Of a stretch of 16,274 nucleotides of DNA, positions 14,201 to 16,274 are shown piece by piece. Under the pieces are notes generated by a model. It saw only the letters and a program-made list of their open reading frames with translations. It did no database searches and was not told the DNA's origin. Where the stretch lies: the NCBI GenBank assembly GCA_031264425.1, contig JAISDY010000130.1, positions 1 to 16,274 on the forward strand, in the 5' to 3' direction. The translations under genes were made by a program, and so were the position numbers. Every line of letters starts with the position of its first letter. The stretch's first letter is position 1. Source of the stretch: Endomicrobium sp. (GTDB taxonomy: Bacteria > Elusimicrobiota > Endomicrobiia > Endomicrobiales > Endomicrobiaceae).

Positions 14201-14229
14201 TTGACAAAGATAACTTTTTATGCTAGTCT
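14201..14229 (+). promoter_or_regulatory. Promoter for tRNA-Lys/tRNA-Glu (and probably purA-thyX)
   Basis: A perfect TTGACA (14201-14206), a 17-nt spacer ending in TGC, then TAGTCT (14224-14229), an extended -10 with a weak hexamer. The start would be near 14236, leaving a 60-nt leader removed by RNase P. Confidence 0.7.
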
Positions 14230-14298
14230 TTATAGGTTATTAGCGACAAGGTTGTTTAGTTCTATAAGAAGATTTAAAATCCTTTCAGATCATTTGAA

Positions 14299-14371
14299 GG
14301 GCCCGTAGCTCAGTCGGTAGAGCACCTCACTTTTAATGAGGTTGTCGTGCGTTCGAGCCGCACCGGGCTCA
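14299..14371 (+). tRNA. tRNA-Lys (TTT)
   Basis: Acceptor GGGCCCG/CGGGCTC with one G.U and A discriminator; D-arm GCTC/GAGC; anticodon stem CCTCA/TGAGG around CTTTTAA, giving TTT; T-arm GTGCG-TTCGAGC-CGCAC. No CCA is encoded. It lies 3 nt from tRNA-Glu. Confidence 0.97.
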
Positions 14372-14374
14372 TCT

Positions 14375-14447
14375 GCTCCCATCGTCTAGGGGTCTAGGAC
14401 ACAGGATTTTCAATCCTGCGACACGAGTTCAAATCTCGTTGGGAGCG
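14375..14447 (+). tRNA. tRNA-Glu (TTC)
   Basis: Acceptor GCTCCCA/TGGGAGC with the G discriminator usual for tRNA-Glu; D-arm GTC/GAC; anticodon stem CAGGA/TCCTG around TTTTCAA, giving TTC; T-arm ACGAG-TTCAAAT-CTCGT. No CCA is encoded. Confidence 0.97.
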
Positions 14448-14463
14448 TATTTTATTAACAGTA

Positions 14464-14477
14464 GGCGTGTTCACGCC
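14464..14477. promoter_or_regulatory. 14-nt inverted repeat upstream of purA
   Basis: GGCGTG-TT-CACGCC is a perfect GC-rich palindrome in otherwise AT-rich DNA, 17 nt after tRNA-Glu. A TATAAA (14484-14489) follows 6 nt later, but no -35 is visible at the right distance; the repeat occupies that place. It could be an operator or activator site for purA, or a small hairpin in the tRNA-Glu trailer. Confidence 0.4.
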
Positions 14478-14516
14478 AAACACTATAAACCCTTTAGACT
14501 TTTTAAAAAAATTTAA

Positions 14517-15830
<1,314 letters not shown>

Positions 15831-15831
15831 C

Positions 15832-16274
15832 ATGAATGTAAAACTTTTAAAGTCAACCAAAGATGCTGAAAAAATTTGTGCGGTAGCTGCCAGACTGTGT
15901 TACAGCGCTGCGAAAATTGACGATATTGATGAAAATTTTACTCCTGATAAGGTTAAAGATTTATTGAGCAAAGTTATTTCTTCAGGACATCATTCTGTGC
16001 TTGAACACGCATCTTTTACATTTGGTGTTGAAGGTGTGTCGCGTGCTTTGCTTGCTCAGCTTACAAGGCACAGAATAGCTTCTTTTTCGGTTCAGAGCCA
16101 AAGATATGTAAAGTTTAAGTCTGGCGTTGATTTTGTATTTCCAGATACCCTAAAAAAAGATGAGAAACTTTTGGAAAAATATAATAATTTTTTAAAAAGT
16201 ACTGAAAACTTATATAAAGAATTTTTAGATGCCGGCATTCCTGCGGAAGACGCAAGATATATTCTTCCAAATGC
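15832..16274 (+). CDS. thyX: Flavin-dependent thymidylate synthase ThyX (5' part, runs off the window)
   Basis: ThyX methylates dUMP to dTMP using methylenetetrahydrofolate and FAD/NADPH, replacing ThyA. The first 147 codons are visible. GHHSVLEHASFTF (52-64) carries a conserved His-rich segment, and RHRIASFSVQSQRY (79-92) is the ThyX signature RHR-x7-S-x-R, binding FAD and dUMP. ARYILPNA at the window end matches the next conserved block, so about the last third of the gene is missing. It starts 1 nt after the purA stop with no separate ribosome-binding site beyond the AAAAGG area inside purA, so translation is probably coupled. The dCMP deaminase in this window supplies its substrate. Confidence 0.96.
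   Translation, partial: MNVKLLKSTKDAEKICAVAARLCYSAAKIDDIDENFTPDKVKDLLSKVISSGHHSVLEHASFTFGVEGVSRALLAQLTRHRIASFSVQSQRYVKFKSGVDFVFPDTLKKDEKLLEKYNNFLKSTENLYKEFLDAGIPAEDARYILPN

Overview
The window looks like the chromosome of an AT-rich free-living or symbiotic bacterium. The gene set (ThyX, two-subunit GlyQ/GlyS glycyl-tRNA synthetase, a DUF3417-type glycogen phosphorylase, no CCA encoded in the tRNAs, one fresh-looking frameshifted gene) would fit an Elusimicrobiota/Endomicrobium-like genome. That assignment is an impression from gene content and base composition, not a database result. I see no phage, transposon, CRISPR array or integrated island.

Layout. Positions 18-1346, minus strand: one transcription unit runs from a good promoter near 1341-1370 through a hot-dog thioesterase (ybgC) and the tRNA adenosine deaminase tadA into the tmRNA gene ssrA. 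The tadA frame has no stop before the tmRNA and continues 90 nt into it. Positions 1399-4509, plus strand: a divergent promoter drives tRNA-Cys, tRNA-Val, an Orn/Lys/Arg decarboxylase, a DksA-like factor and an MscS channel. Positions 4496-9938: a second promoter inside the end of mscS starts a long collinear unit, panD, tRNA-Pro, a group-2-like sigma factor, apt, tRNA-Arg, glgP and gph, closed by a perfect bidirectional terminator. Positions 9951-10907, minus strand: a dCMP deaminase, apparently on a leaderless mRNA, followed by a secreted lysine-rich protein gene broken by a one-base frameshift. Positions 10934-14017, plus strand: glyQ and glyS. Positions 14018-16274: a structured intergenic stretch, a promoter, tRNA-Lys, tRNA-Glu, purA and the 5' part of thyX.

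How it works together. Most genes are translation, nucleotide and basic-metabolism housekeeping. dCMP deaminase supplies dUMP and ThyX converts it to dTMP; apt and purA serve adenine nucleotide salvage and synthesis; glgP and gph are carbon metabolism; DksA, the sigma factor and MscS are stress and regulation genes. RNA genes are strikingly interleaved with protein genes, so tRNA/tmRNA processing should set the ends of several mRNAs. The most unusual items are the tadA-ssrA overlap, in which RNase P maturation of tmRNA would turn the tadA message into a non-stop mRNA, the unusually long tmRNA tag (about 35 residues), the degenerate-looking tRNA-Pro(CGG), and the frameshifted lysine-rich gene.
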